64,000 nucleotides of DNA from Basidiobolus meristosporus CBS 931.73. Lineage: Eukaryota; Basidiobolomycota; Basidiobolomycetes; Basidiobolales; Basidiobolaceae. The DNA lies in assembly GCA_002104905.1 (NCBI GenBank), contig MCFE01000190.1, forward strand, positions 1-64,000. The letters run 5' to 3'. Made by a program: the position numbers and the translations under genes. Under the pieces are notes generated by a model. It was not told where the DNA came from. It searched no databases and worked only from the letters and a program-made list of their open reading frames with translations. This document shows positions 11,467 to 24,066 of this stretch, one piece after another. Every line of letters begins with the position of its first letter. Position 1 is the stretch's first letter.

Positions 11467-11835
11467 TGTTACAATCTGCTGCTTGAATGTTTGAGTTAGA
11501 TCAGTTTTTAGTCAAATCAATTAGTTATATGCGAGGGTTATCAGTATATGAGTATCATCTATCAAATCAGTAGCATTAGTCAGCAAATGAGTCAGCAGAT
11601 CCTTATCATACAGAAATAGATACATTTAGCAGGATCTTATTAGGTGATGACGATGCAATTAAATGAGTTATCAGTCACTGCCTACATTAGGAAGTACAAT
11701 TAGTCAGCAATTGATCTGGCAAAATGTTTATAAGGAGCTGATGGAACCTCAATAAAGATCAGTACAAGTTTTAGTGAATACAAAACTAGCTAAACTCCCT
11801 ATTCCTCTACAACTCTTATACCAAGTCTTATAACA
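11467..11835 (+). repeat. 3' LTR of gypsy B (369 bp)
   Basis: Begins TGTTACAATC and ends CTTATAACA, preceded by the polypurine tract AATAGGGGAGAA. It abuts the inverted pol relic of gypsy A at 11836, so gypsy B lies inside gypsy A. Confidence 0.92.
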
Positions 11836-13505
11836 GATCTGCTGGAATTCCAGGTCAGCTACCAATGACTTGGCCATAAAGTTTGCTCCTCTATCAGATA
11901 CAACTCTGACAGGGCATTCAAGCTTTATAAGGGTCTTGTGGTAGATAAAACTTGGGACTTCTTGTTCACTGGCCAAAAGTACACCTATAGCCACTGGCCA
12001 TTTAGTGACATGGTCAATTGCTAGCAGGATTCAATCATTGCATTTCCAAGTGGTTGTCAGTCTTCCAATAAAGTCAATTCCCATCTTTTATATGGTCTTA
12101 TAGGCTCCAGAGAAAGGATTTCAGCATATCTCTGTGTGTGGCCTTGGTTGATCTGGCAGCTTAGCCATGTTTTAACCAGCTTCTTGATATCTTGTTTCAT
12201 TTTGGGGACCATGCTCTTACTTTCACAAGGCTATGGGTTCCTTCAATTCCAGGATGTCAGTATCCATTGTATGGCTTATGTATTAAGTCCTGGCAAGCAA
12301 CATAAGGGCAATATGCAACAGGGCTTCCATTGAAAATTTGGTAGATTGGTTTATCCTGTACTACTAACTTGCTGGCTCCATCTCAGATTAGCTATTTTTT
12401 CACTTCTTTGGCCAAATTTGCAATGGCTTGGTCCACAATTACTTTGGCAATATGATAGGCCAATCTTATTTATGAAGCACCTTGAGTTGTGCAATTTGTT
12501 CTAGTCCAAATGAGGCATTATCAATTGAGTAGTTTTTCCCAGTGCAGCAGAAAATCCCCAAGTAAAAATGTTAAATGTATTCACTGCTTGTGGTCATTCT
12601 TCTGAATAGTTCATTCTGAGTGTATATACTTGATTGAGGCATGATCAGTTTCCACAGTCCACTTGATTCCTTCAATATAGCATCTCCAGGTCTGTAAGCA
12701 GTGTATTATGGCAAGCATGTCCTTCTCATGCACTGAATAGTCTTGTACAGCTGAGTTCAGCTTCTTGGTCTCAAAAGCAACTGGTTAGTTCTTTTGCACA
12801 TGTTCTTGGCTCAGTACTCTATCAATTGGATAATCTGAAGCATCTCTGCACAGAGTAAACTCTATTGTGAATTCTGGTATCCCTGAGCTTGGCAGCTTAG
12901 CAAGTTCATACTTAGGTGTCCAAAAGGGAGTCTCACAGGCTATGTCCCACCTTGAGGTATAATCTTTCTAGAGGGTTTCAGCTGAAGGGGCTGCAATATT
13001 GGCAAAGAACTTGACAAATCTATGATATTAGGAAACCAGTCCAAGGAATGATATAAGTTTTGATATGCTATGGGCTGTTTAGATTCTTGATGATCTCAAC
13101 CTTCTTGGGATCTAAGGTCACACCTGTGGTAATCATTATGTGTCCCTGGTATTCAGCATGTTCCTTCAAGAACTCAGGCTTTGTTAGCTTGCTATCTCTT
13201 AGCTTCTTGAAGATCTTTTCCATGTGCACCAAGTGGACCTCTTCAGTCTTGCTGTATATTTATATGTTATACAGATAGATTACCTCACACTTGGCTAAGT
13301 ATTCCTGGAAGATGGATTGCATTAAGGCCATGAATGTTGCAGGGGTGTCAGTGACGCCAAAGCACATGACTAAGTACTTGTATTATTTTATCTGGTCCCC
13401 AATGCTCTCTAAGGAATATCTACTGGTTTACTGTAATCTGTTTGTATCCTGACATAAGGTCAATCTTGCTGAATATGGTGGCCCCATTTAGTTGTGTTAT
13501 GATCC
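11836..13505 (-). pseudogene. Gypsy A pol relic (RT to integrase)
   Basis: Read on the minus strand, pol homology runs from reverse transcriptase (about 13500-13000) through RNase H (about 12900-12450) and the integrase zinc region (about 12400-12150) to the integrase core, ending at a sequence equivalent to LGMQLI in gypsy B. It is heavily decayed. The missing C-terminal part lies at 7204-7747 with a gap of only about 20 codons, so these are halves of one element. The RT end is cut by the gypsy C LTR at 13506. Confidence 0.8.
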
Positions 13506-13874
13506 TGTTACAAGTCTTGGTATGAGAGTAGTAGAGGAATAGGAAGTTTAGATAGTATTGTATTCACTAAGACTTGCACTGATCTTTATTGAGATTCCAG
13601 CATCTCCTTATATACATTTTGCCAGATCAATTGCTGACAAATTGTACTTCCTAATGTAGGCTGTGGCTGATGACTCATATGATTGCGTCATCATCACCCA
13701 ACAAGATCCTACCTAATATACTAATATCTGTTTGATAAGGATCTGCTGATTCATTTGCTGACTAATGCTACTGATTTGATAGATGATACTGATATACTGA
13801 TAACCTAAGCATATAACTAATTGATTTGACTAAAAACTGATCTAACTTAACCATTCAAGCAGCAGATCATTGCA
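13506..13874 (-). repeat. 3' LTR of gypsy C (369 bp)
   Basis: On the minus strand begins TGCAATGATC and ends CTTGTAACA. The polypurine tract AGCAGGGGAGAA lies at its minus-strand 5' side. Same family and length as the other two gypsy LTRs. Confidence 0.92.
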
Positions 13875-13884
13875 TTCTCCCCTG

Positions 13885-15117
13885 CTAAAGTTGAGAGGTT
13901 TCTCCTAAATCTCTTTTCTTGGGATACCAATATCTTGATGGTTCAGTATTATCAGCAAGTCTTGCAAGCTTGAGTCTGTCCCTATGCAATAAGTCTTCCT
14001 GGATATTGCCTTGTTTGTCCACTAGTTGGTAAGCTGCAAATGCACATTCTCTGACAATCTTGAATGGTCCTGTCCATTGTGGCTCAAACTTCTTCCAAGT
14101 GTTGTTTCTTAGCAATACAAAGTTCCCAACTGTCAATGCTTCTGGTGCTATAGTCTTATCAAATCTCTGCTTCATCTTTTCTGCACTTTGAGACACTTTG
14201 GTCTGTGCCTCTTGATGTCTTTGTTCCAGTTGCTGGTGTCTACTTAGCTGACTGAGTTCATCTTCTAAGGTGTCTGTAAGCTTTGGTTGTATGATATCTC
14301 CTGGAATACTTGTTTCATATTCATTCACTAAGTAAAATGACAATTGCTGGGTGGTGTTGTGTACTCTGACTCTGCATGCAAAGAGTGCTTGGTCTATATG
14401 CTCATCCCATCTACTGATAACTCCATTTGCATACTTGGTCAGCATTTTTCTAAATAATCCATTAGACCGTTCAGTGACTCCATTAGTTCTGGGGTGATAT
14501 GCTGAGGTTATCAAGCTTTTGATCTACTGCATTTCCAGGTAAGCTTCCAATGTCTTTGCCATAAAGTTTGCACTGCTACCTGATAGAATCTCTACAGGGC
14601 ATCCAAACTTCATAAACATCTCATCATAGATGAAACTTGCAATTTCTTGTTCACTGGCTGTAGTTACGGCTTTAGCCACTGGCCATTTAGTGGCATGATC
14701 AATTGCTACTAGGATCCAATGGTTGCATTTCCTGGTAGTTGGCAGTCTTCCAATAAAGTAAACTCCCCATCTTTCAAATGGTCTTACAGGCTCCAAGGGA
14801 AAAAGTTCAGCAATTCTCCATGGTTGGCCTTGGTGGATTTGGCAATTTGGGCATGTTTTCACTAGCTTCTCAATGTCATGTTTCATTCTGGGCCACCATG
14901 CTCTGCCTTTCACAAGGCTATAGGTTCCTTCAATTCCAAGATGTGCATATCCATTGTTTAGCTTATGTATTAAATCCAGGCAAGAAACATAAGGGCAATA
15001 GGCAATAAGGCATCCATCAGCAATTTGGTAGAGTGTTTCATCCTGTGCTACAAATATGCCGGCTTCATCCCAGATTATCTTCTTGATATCCTCATCCACC
15101 GTATTATAGGAAACCTG
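13885..15117 (-). pseudogene. Gypsy C pol 3' half (integrase)
   Basis: The best preserved gypsy integrase here. In minus order: HHCC zinc domain (H..HLGIEGT ... CPNCQIHQG, about 14970-14830), core with WGVYFIGRLP, IDHATKWPVAKAV and YHPRTNGVTERSNG, and a GPFKI C-terminus ending at 13885. The only in-frame break is a TAG at 14524-14526. Upstream (RT, RNase H, gag) is lost: gypsy homology stops near 15117 where element Y2 begins. Confidence 0.88.
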
Positions 15118-16833
15118 CAATTGATGTGATCTGATCTCTGTCAACCCAATCTGAGATGCATCATGTATAATATATGGAAAATTCAACAATCACATTAGTT
15201 TTCATATATATCTCAAATAAGACCAGGCTGATGCCAATAAACCACTGTATAAGTATTCAAATCCACTGCTATGGTCCCCATACCAAGTCTCAACTCATCT
15301 TTAGTACAACCCAGACAAAATTCATCCCCCACCTCACAAGTGCAGTCTGGATTGGAAAAGTTGATGTTTGCTCTGTTTGCGTTCTTGCCAAATGATTTTA
15401 ATATGGCCTAAGTGTCTAGGATGAGCCTTCTTACAGATATTTGGGCACTACTCATTAATCTAGCAGAACTAGATACCCTAGAGAGTTGACAAAGATGGAA
15501 GAATTTGAGTAGAAAGCTGGGCATGAGTTCTACATCAAGATGCCAGCCAATTTATGTAAGTAGATATAAAACAAGAGAAGTGTTGAAATCAAGAATGGGC
15601 TGAGAGTGAGGGGATTTGATGAAGAAGCTGCATGGGAACAATTTTGTGTGAAATTTGCACAGTACAGGCCAGACAGTCCATTTGAGCCACAACTTTGGGA
15701 GCCAAAGAGATTTTGAATGAGTTTTTGCCTCAAATGACTGATGTACTAGGTGATATATTAGTATAGCTAAGTGGCTTCCAAGAGCAATATACACAGGACT
15801 CGTCCAGGCAACAGTTCCAAAGTATCAGAAAGAGGGTAAGTGAATACCTTGAGGTATCAGATGGTGAGCTTCAGGAGGAAGTATGCAGACAGCAAGCAAC
15901 AGCGTCTAGATTGTGCCAGCACACCTTTCTGGACTCCTTACCATCTCTTGCAACCACAGAGTGCTGGCACATGTCAGTTCATACTACACCAACACCCTTC
16001 ACCAGAATGCCCTGCATCAAGTCAACACATGTTGGGTCAATGTGCATGCTTAAGAGCAAAATTACCAGAACTTGCCAAACTGTTCATTTAGACACAAGTC
16101 CATTGGAGTTGACCAAGTTGCATCTACAAGCAGCATCACATTGAACTCAGCCAAGGGCCAAGCCAACGCATCAAGTCATGCCTGCATGTGCTGTTTCACC
16201 TGACCATCAGCAAATTACTTCTGGTGAACTGACTGATGAAGACCCACATAAAATGCCTCAACCACCAGAGCCCTTGTCAAGTAAGAGAACGTGTCAGCAC
16301 ATGGCACTCCAGGCCAGTTCAGTAGGTTCAATTGGAGCAATTCAGCATGGCCAAGCTGCAGCATTGTACTCCTGAACTAGGAGGCAAAATACTGACTACA
16401 AATACACCAGTAGCCAAGATGATAGTCAGCAAGGAAGTAGTATAGGTGTGCAAAGTGAGTCACTACCAGATGCTTCAGTAGTAATCCTTGTGAGAAAAAA
16501 CCCAGGAGAAGATGATGCAATTGCTTTGAATTACCATTGTTTGTAATGATCCCAACAACACATTTTTTTGCAATCCCAATCAAGCCATTGCAAATAAGAG
16601 ATCATCAAGTTTTTTATCCAAATGCGCATGTGATGCGTACACTACAAGTTGGCACAATCATCTGTGCCAACCTCATTGTGTCAGATTGTGCCATAGTGTG
16701 CAAGATTGTCCCACATAGTGCAAAATTGTCTAAGAGCAATCCTGCCTTCTGGTAGCTATAATATTGCACCCAATTGTTCTTTACAACTGAGGATTGCGCC
16801 ACACACCCTGGCACAGTATGATGGAACAAGTCT
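15118..16833 (+). mobile_element. Harbinger-like element Y2, transposase side missing
   Basis: Colinear with Y3 from about 22785 onward, including the ORF2 start (ATG at 15271) and the 3' terminal segment at 16615-16833 that is also present at 29212-29422. It ends GAACAAGTC, the exact reverse complement of the Y3 left terminus GACTTGTTC. ORF2 is broken by stops near 15488 and 15714 and by frameshifts. Relative to Y3 it lacks about 420 bp upstream of the terminal segment. The left terminus and transposase are gone. Confidence 0.7.
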
Positions 16834-17439
16834 ATAGTACTGAAATTCTATAGATAGTAACACAGACCTAAGTCATATATCATGGTTACTGACACAGGTA
16901 CTTACTTAATGTAGATATATCTGTTGATCACAAAGCTGAATTACATTTTGGATAACCAATGCTGATAACTAATCAGGGTAAATATCATATGAGGGTAATA
17001 ACTATAACTTGGGCAAAGAATATTGGGATACTATTAATGAGATAATATATGAAGAAGTGCATCATAATAATTGTATTGATAAACCTGTCTGTAGGAGTTA
17101 TGAATACCCTACCCCACTGTTGGAACACCATCAAGTCTCTTGCCATGTAAGCAAATTGAATGTATTGGCCAGTTAGATCTGCTCAAATAAATGTAGAGCA
17201 CATGAAGACCATAACAATGCCATGCAACTCTTGTCAAAGGATTGCTTAATCACCATCAAGTCTTCTACTTTACTTGGCAGTAGAATCAGCAAAGCACCTT
17301 TACAAACCTGTCATAAGATTGAGTTGAGAGTCATTAATTCCAAGCCACTGGCATTTTAATGGCCTTCTTGTTGGACACTAATGGCTGATCTTTATTGGAT
17401 CTACCCAAGGGACCATATTATTTTCATAGGGCATTAGAA
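16834..17439. other. No recognised feature
   Basis: About 600 bp of A+T-rich sequence between the right end of Y2 and the copia G relic. I find no ORF of note, no terminal repeats and no match to the other families in the window. Confidence 0.5.
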
Positions 17440-18376
17440 GAGACTAAATCCAGCCTATCTAAGGAGTGCACAATGTTCAATCTAGAAGAACTTGGTTACT
17501 ACTTAGGGTTAGAGTGCTGAATAGACAGAAGTACCCACGGTGTCACCCTAAGCCAGTCAAAGTATACTCAAGACTTAATGAAGTACCCAATGGAAGACTG
17601 CAAATTTGTAGTTACCCCAATGGAGATAAATCTCAACATGGTTAAACTCAACCAAAGTAAGAGAGTAGGTACCATCCAAAAGCCCAGAATATCCTTATCA
17701 TTATATGACTGGCCCTCTGATGTATATCAAGCCTGGATCACAGTGAGATATCTCATATTCAGTGGGAGCTGTCAACTGTTGAAATCAGTGCTATGAATTA
17801 ACCATAGTTGTCAGTTAAGCAGATTCTTAGATGCATGAAAGGGACTGCTGATATCCGCTTAAGGTACCCCCATAAGTAATCAGAGCAGTATTTTGTACAA
17901 TACTCTGATGATGCTTGGGGACAAAGCTCAGAAGTCACAAGATCCACAATAGGATACATGTTTCCTTACTGTGCAGGAGCAATTGCATGGAACTTAACAA
18001 AACAACCAACCATGGCTCTCTCCACCTCAAAGGCAGAGTGTATGGCTGCCTTTGAAGCTACACTAGAAGCATTGTGGCTAAGAAAGATTGTTTAAGAGTT
18101 AAGCATATGTCAAGAAGTGGCTATTACTTTATTTCAAGATATTGAGGGACATGTAAGATTAGGTAGAAGTCCAACTTTTGATGTTAGAGCTAAGCACATA
18201 GATATTAGACATTGTTACATAAATAAGGCTATAGAGAATAACTTAGCTAACTTAGTTTACAGTACCAGAGATGAGTTGATTGCAGACAAATTTTCCAAAC
18301 TATAAGCTAGAGACAGATTTGAATATTTCAGGTCCCAATTAGGTCTAGTTGGTAAGAACATTTAGTTGAGTGGGAG
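17440..18376 (+). pseudogene. Copia G relic: RT end and RNase H
   Basis: Aligns to the 3' part of copia pol. The LGELDYYLG counterpart is at about 17485, TLSQSKY..D at 17545-17580, the RNase H segment around 17900-18060 (AECMAAFEAT-like), and ITLFQD..GHVRLGRSPTF with AKHIDIRH at 18120-18215. Many stops and indels. The 3' LTR follows at 18377. Confidence 0.8.
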
Positions 18377-18705
18377 TGTTGTAGAGTTCATAATACACCT
18401 AAGTATTGAGCTAGCTTATTCACTCAGATTTTACCTACAAATCTTGGAGAATACTGACCAAGTTCCTTGTTGGGATTTACTTGAAATTTGTTTACCTAAA
18501 TATCAGGTACCCTGAACATGGAAATTCTTAAAGCTGTCCAAATAGCCCAAAACTTTGATCACATGCTCTTGGGACCTTTTCAAATATATTCTACATGTTT
18601 ACTATGTTAAGACCATGACAAAGTAAAAATACCATTTTTACATTCAATAAATCATTAGGTAAGTATTACACAAGCAACTTACTCTGCCAATCACTTAAAA
18701 TATGT
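18377..18705 (+). repeat. 3' LTR of copia G, degraded end
   Basis: Begins TGTTGTAGAG directly after a GAGTGGGAG polypurine tract. The middle matches the copia LTR well; the last about 40 bp are decayed, so the right boundary is approximate. Confidence 0.75.
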
Positions 18706-18754
18706 GAAAAATTTCATGACAGTGCATTCATTTAGAAACCTGATCAAGTACTTC

Positions 18755-20121
18755 ACTGCACCTGAGAATAAGTTTACCATAGACCCCATAGATCTGAGTA
18801 AATAGATTTAACTCTCTCTAGATTTTGATTTATACAGGGTTCTTGGACTGGTGTCTGGCTTGTTTCCCATAAATGCAGGCTCAGCAGTGCTCCTGATTAG
18901 TCTGGAGATCAATTACTCCAGGAAAAACTGATTTTCAATTGTGTTGCTACAATGATCAAAATACTTATGGCCCAATCTCCTTAGCCAAGATATTAGTATT
19001 TCTTTGCTTTAGTTACTTATGTTGACTTTTGGATGTGATAAAATATAAGTTAACTTGTTGCAATCCTGACCTCAAATGGCCAAGGTAATAGAGGTATAAC
19101 TTTGATTGGTGATCCTCATCCAGAGTTGTCAAAACTGAAACTGAGTACTTCTGTTGTGATCTTGTAACCAATAATAGGTACACAATATGTACTCTGTATG
19201 GGTTTCACTTTAGGGCTAATATTTAAATATAGTGCCAGATAGAACCACTGGACCAAGATAATACCATGCATTTTTGTAGCATGTTGCAAGCCACAGGAGC
19301 TGGATTCAGAGTGCCATGGGTATTGAGTACCTGTTGCATGTCTTCAGTACTTCTGTGCTCTTACATATCATGCACAACATTGATCCCAACTAAAAGGTCA
19401 AAAATGGATTTTCTCCAGCACAATGGGTGAATAACAGGGACTGCTTTGTATGAAGATGAAGATCTATATTTCACACTGTGGCCAAGTATAGGTCTACTCA
19501 GCCTCTATGGCACATTATGGTACTATTTGTCACTGCTGGCTCTATATGTTACTATCCAACAGAACAAGTCTGGTGGCTCCCCTCATTACTTCTCAGGTTT
19601 ACTTGGATAGTTTTTAATGCACTGCATCAAGTGCTCTGATGTTTGCTATAAAAAACATTGTGCTTGAGTTTCTTGCTAATGGGTAAAAAGTTCTTCTTAG
19701 TATCTAAAATGTTGATATAGTCAGTATCAATATATCATGTTGGATGAACATTTTTTGCATTCTAGTTTAGAACAGCTATAAGTAACCTATTATTATGGAT
19801 TGTTAAATTTTAATACTAAGGCTTTTGTGCTCATTGTCCCTCTTTTATAAGCACCAATTTGATGTGTGTCTTCTCCTTCTGCAGCAGCAGTAAGAGAAGT
19901 TGATGTTTCCTTTGAAGGGTCTTGTGCAACTTCTTTGGTAGTTAACATTGCTTACTGCAGCTTTTTCTTCCTCCTTTCTATTGGTTCTAGAGTATTGTAA
20001 TTCCTCAACCAGGGCCTTTGATATGAGTAATTCAAATTCCAGTCTTTGGTATTGAACTCCATGGCTAATACAAAACCCTTGTACCTTTCAGTCAGGCTAT
20101 TCAAGAGCGTAGCTATCACAT
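18755..20121 (-). pseudogene. Copia E gag-protease-integrase relic
   Basis: Minus-strand homology to copia gag, zinc knuckle, protease and the start of integrase, colinear with copia F (about 26650-27370) although no long ORF survives. The plus-strand words cagtcaggctattcaagag and tgatgtgtgtcttctcc match the F copy at 27345 and 27123. It is interrupted at 20122 by solo LTR X2 and continues at 21191-21278. Its 5' LTR is probably 32062-32365. Confidence 0.72.
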
Positions 20122-21190
20122 TGTAGTGAGGTCACAGTGACACTAACTCACAGATGTGCCCATTTCCATAATATCTACTTCCCTATTTCTCTACTACCCT
20201 TATTTTAGCTTTATCCTATTTGTCTTATATAATCAGTACTATCTCATAAGCTGGCTAACTACAATACCTGCTTATTTATTGCATAAGCTATCCCTCACTT
20301 TATGTACATTTACTATTTAAAAGTGCATCTATATTAGGCAAGTACCTGCAGCAGGATCTGTGACACATGATCAAACTATGTCACCATCCCTACCATTTTC
20401 TTTTCTTATATGGTATCTGTGTGCTACACAGGTCTCAAAATACTGATCCCTGATTAGTTGGATGTGCTGTACCTCTTAGAACCTTCTAGCATCTACTTAG
20501 AACATTCTTAGCTTGTTGTGATTCCATTAAGATTTCTATTGATCCTTGGAACCTTTTGGAGCACCATGATTAGTAATCACCAAGACAATGAGAAAAGTAT
20601 ATAAGGAAGGCAATCCTTTAACAATAAATTATCATCCCCATTATCAGTATACCAAATTGTTGATTAGTGTGATCACTGCTGCCTGCTGCTACCTGAACTT
20701 CCAATCCCTGACCACAAGACACTCCCAAGAATCCATGCTGACAGCCAACTGACCTTGGAGGCACTACTTGTGAGGAATACCCAGAGTAGGTATCATTTAT
20801 TGTATTTGATTCTTTCACATGTTTGTTCTTGTACAGGCCAAGATACTTTTCTGTCTTTGTAACTACTGACCACAGCTGCATTCTTATCAAGTCCCTGCTG
20901 GTGGAATTTACAGTTGCTTTGACTTTGGAAGCTTTATTACAATGTCATCTCAAAGGATGCTGAGCCCAACACATACTTTTGTGAAGATGCCAACTAAGTT
21001 GGGGATTGTAGCTCAGTAGTTTTCCCTTGACATGCTTGTGGCTTTATTCCCCCTCACATTAGAGTAGAGACAGAACCTATGTATACCTAGTAAGCTTTTG
21101 CCAGAGGTTATTGCACCTAGTGCATATCCCACACACAAAATGCTTGAGAAGTGTTAGATGCATCTCTCCCTTGGACTGTACACCACCACA
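20122..21190 (+). mobile_element. Solo LTR of family X (copy 2, 1069 bp)
   Basis: Begins TGTAGTGAGG and ends CCACCACA. The flanks are ACAT and GCAT (3 of 4), and the two flanks are contiguous copia gag sequence when compared with copia F, so both ends are supported. Contains TATATAAGG near 20598 and AATAAA near 20621. A tRNA-like segment (GGGGATTGTAGCTCAGTAG ... TTATTCCCC) lies at about 21001-21053. The second, partial copy is at 7748-8313. Confidence 0.7.
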
Positions 21191-21278
21191 GCATCTTTAT
21201 CAGTAGCTTGTACACTTGCTAATTTTATTTCATCAACCATCTGGGAAATCCTGACATTTTGGAACTCAAATGGAGAAC
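21191..21278 (-). pseudogene. Copia E gag relic, upstream piece
   Basis: Continues 18755-20121 across solo LTR X2. The plus-strand text tgtacacttgctaattttat corresponds to 27400-27420 of copia F. It ends with AGAAC at 21274-21278, the left TSD of copia D. Confidence 0.7.
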
Positions 21279-21509
21279 TGATGTAAAAATTTGTAATTCA
21301 GCCTAAGTATTCACCTATCTTAGTCACTTAGATTATTACCTGCAAATTGTAGAGAACACTGGCCAAATTTCTTGTTGGGATTGACATACAATATTCTCAC
21401 CAAAGTATCAGATAACCAGAACATGAAAGTTCTCAAAGTTGTCCTAACAGCCACAAACATTGCACACATGCTCTTGAGATTTTCCTAAATCTTTTCTATT
21501 TGCTTATTA
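21279..21509 (+). repeat. 5' LTR of copia D, left part
   Basis: TGATGTAAAAATTTG start (canonical TGTTGTAAAAATTTG) and copia LTR sequence up to GCTTATTA, where the Y3 terminus begins. The remainder is at 29428-29545. Confidence 0.85.
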
Positions 21510-21681
21510 GACTTGTTCTGTTGGATAGTGCCACAGAGTGCCAGCCTGTTTATATTGCTGGATCAATCTGGCACTATCTGGCACTATAGTTTCTACCATA
21601 ATGACAGTGGTAGGATATAGTTACTGGTAATTTTACTCAATCTTACTTATATTGCTCAGAGTAGTGCTTTCCTTGCTTTAT

Positions 21682-22554
21682 TTACTCTTCATAATGCTCC
21701 GCACACATTTCTCTCAGTGGATATCTTCTTGTATGAATATACTGTGCATTGATAAGTATCTTAACTATTTTGTCTATTCTGCTGTTTTCTCCTATACATG
21801 ACTTTCCTCTGTATTTACCAGCTGATATGCTGAATCTCTTCAGATCTCCAAATGTATGCTCTACCCTCACACTGAAATGATTAAATATCTCATTGTAGAG
21901 CTTCTGCTTCTTGCTAAGCACACCATTCCTTGGCTTCCTATAAGCTGTAATACATCCTAATCTCTGACAATCCTCTCCTGTTTAAGCTAAGTCTGCCATA
22001 CATTTCTCCCCACTACTGAATTCTGGATGATTCTCTACCCAGAGTGCTTTGTCATGCCTACTTCCAGCAAATGGCCCACTAAACCAGATGATGTTACCCT
22101 CAATGTCAGAGAGTACTTGAAACTTCACACAGTGCGCCTTGTACTTGCCGGAATAAAAGTGCCTTTGCCCTCTTGAAGGTCTGTTAATCCTGACTGGGAA
22201 GGTATCCAATTTACTCCTTATATGAGACCTGTTGCTGAACACTCTGGGATATGGAAGTCTATTGGAGCTTCTGAACCTAGTACTACAAGCTTGCTCCAAG
22301 TCATTCATACCCTCTGCAAGGTGGTTCTCCATTACTGTCAGCTAGGAATGAAAGCTTCTAGGACTTTTGTTGCCATGGATGGTGGGATGAAACCTTGCAG
22401 GGCAATAGATCTTGCAATAGTAGAGAAGCTTAACAACGGATCTCCTTGAGTATATTGGGGTAGATGGACCACTGTACTTGGTATAGATCTCCTCTAGTGT
22501 GTCAAAAGGAGATCCAGTGGTAGTGATGGGATTGATGAGAAAAGACCATTCAGA
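21682..22554 (-). pseudogene. DDE transposase of Y3 (PIF/Harbinger / DDE_Tnp_4 type)
   Basis: Open on the minus strand from 22554 to 21682 except for TAG at 22342-22344 and TAA at 21982-21984. Motifs: FDTLEEIYTKYSGPSTPIYS N-terminal region; KLDTFPVRINRPSRGQRHFY (first catalytic Asp region); SGKYKAHCVKFQVLSD; WFSGPFAGSRHD (second Asp); RVEHTFGDLKRF (catalytic Glu region). This is the order of the DDE_Tnp_4 superfamily endonucleases that cut and paste PIF/Harbinger elements. About 290 codons, short for the family (usually 350-450), so an N-terminal exon may be missing. The two stops make it inactive as read. No clear ATG begins the frame. Confidence 0.8.
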
Positions 22555-24066
22555 TTAGTAAGTCATATTAAAATTGGTAAGGATTGGGCTGAGATGATCT
22601 GAATTGATTTGGCGCAATCAGCTTTATTTATTTGATTTTCCATGCATTATGATTAAATCTTCAGCAATTGCCATGTATCCCATCATTTTGTTTTAAAAAT
22701 CATCCTCAAACAATGACTGGGTATTTTTATTGATGATTTACTCACAAGTCTATAATCAAATAAGAAATCCGCAATTAATGTGATCTAATTCATGTCAATG
22801 TAATCCAAGGTGCATCATGAATAATATATGGAAAATTCAACAATCACATAAGTTCTCATATATATTTCATATAAGACCAGGTTCATGTCAATACACCACT
22901 GTATAAGTATCCAAATCCGTCACTATGGTCCCTATAACAAGTCTCAACTCTTCTTTAGTTCAACCTACACCAAACCCATCCCCCAGCTCACAAGTGTGGT
23001 CTGGACTGGAAAATACAATGATGGATCTGTTCAAGCTCTCACCAAATAATTTCAGTATGGCCCAAGTGTCTTTGACAAGCCTTCATACCAATATTTGGGC
23101 ACTACTCATTAATCTAGCTGAGCTAGATACCTTGGAGAGTTGACAGAGATGGAAGAACCTGAGTAGAAAGCTCTAGCATGAGTTCTACATTAAGATGCCA
23201 GCAGATGTATGTTAGAAGATATATAACAAGACAGGTTTTGATATTAAGAATGAGCTGAGAGTGAAGGGACTTGATGAGGACGCCACGTGGGAACAATTTT
23301 GTGCGCAATTTGCTCAGTACAGGCCAGACATGTCTGTTTGTACCTTGACTTTGGGAACCAAAGAGATTTTGGATGTGTTTTTGCCTCAAATGACTAATGT
23401 ATTATGTGATATATTAGTAGAGCTAAGTGGCTTCCAAGAGCAATATACACAGGACTTATCCAGGCAACAGTTCCAAAGTATTAGACAGAGGGTAAGTGAA
23501 TACCTTGAGGAATCAGAAGGTGAGCTTCAAGAGGAAGAATACTGACTACAAGCAACATTGTCTAGATTGCACCAGCATGCCTTGCTGGATTCCTTAGCAT
23601 CCATTGCAACTTCAGTGCACCAGCGCATGTCAGTCCAAACTACACCAGCACCCTTCACAAGAGCACCCTGCATTGACTAAATGCATATTGGGTCAATGCG
23701 TGCACTTAGTTGTAAGAGTCTTGGAGATATTGGAAGTGATTGGGAGGACAAGTAGATTATGTGGTTTTCACTTAATGATTTATTGAATGTAAAAGTAGTA
23801 TTTATACTTTTACCTTGTCTTGGCATTACAAACATGTAGAATAGGTTAAGGAAGGTCCCAAGAACATGTGTGCAAAGTTTGGGCTGTTTGGACAGCTTTG
23901 AGAATTTTCATGTTCTGGGTACCTGGTATTTGGGTGAAAATATTCTAAGTAAATCCCAACAAAGAATTTGGTTAGTATTCTCTAGGATTTATGGGTAATG
24001 ATCTAAGTGACTAAGTTGGGTGAATATTTAGGTGGAATTACAAATTTTTACAACACTCCCACTCTG

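Noticed and set aside
15840-16583. Several overlapping ORFs as independent genes
   Set aside because: They are fragments of the decayed Y2 ORF2 or its opposite strand and recur in Y1 and Y3.
22222-22449. Plus-strand ORF over the transposase
   Set aside because: Antisense shadow of the Y3 transposase frame, which carries the recognisable DDE motifs.
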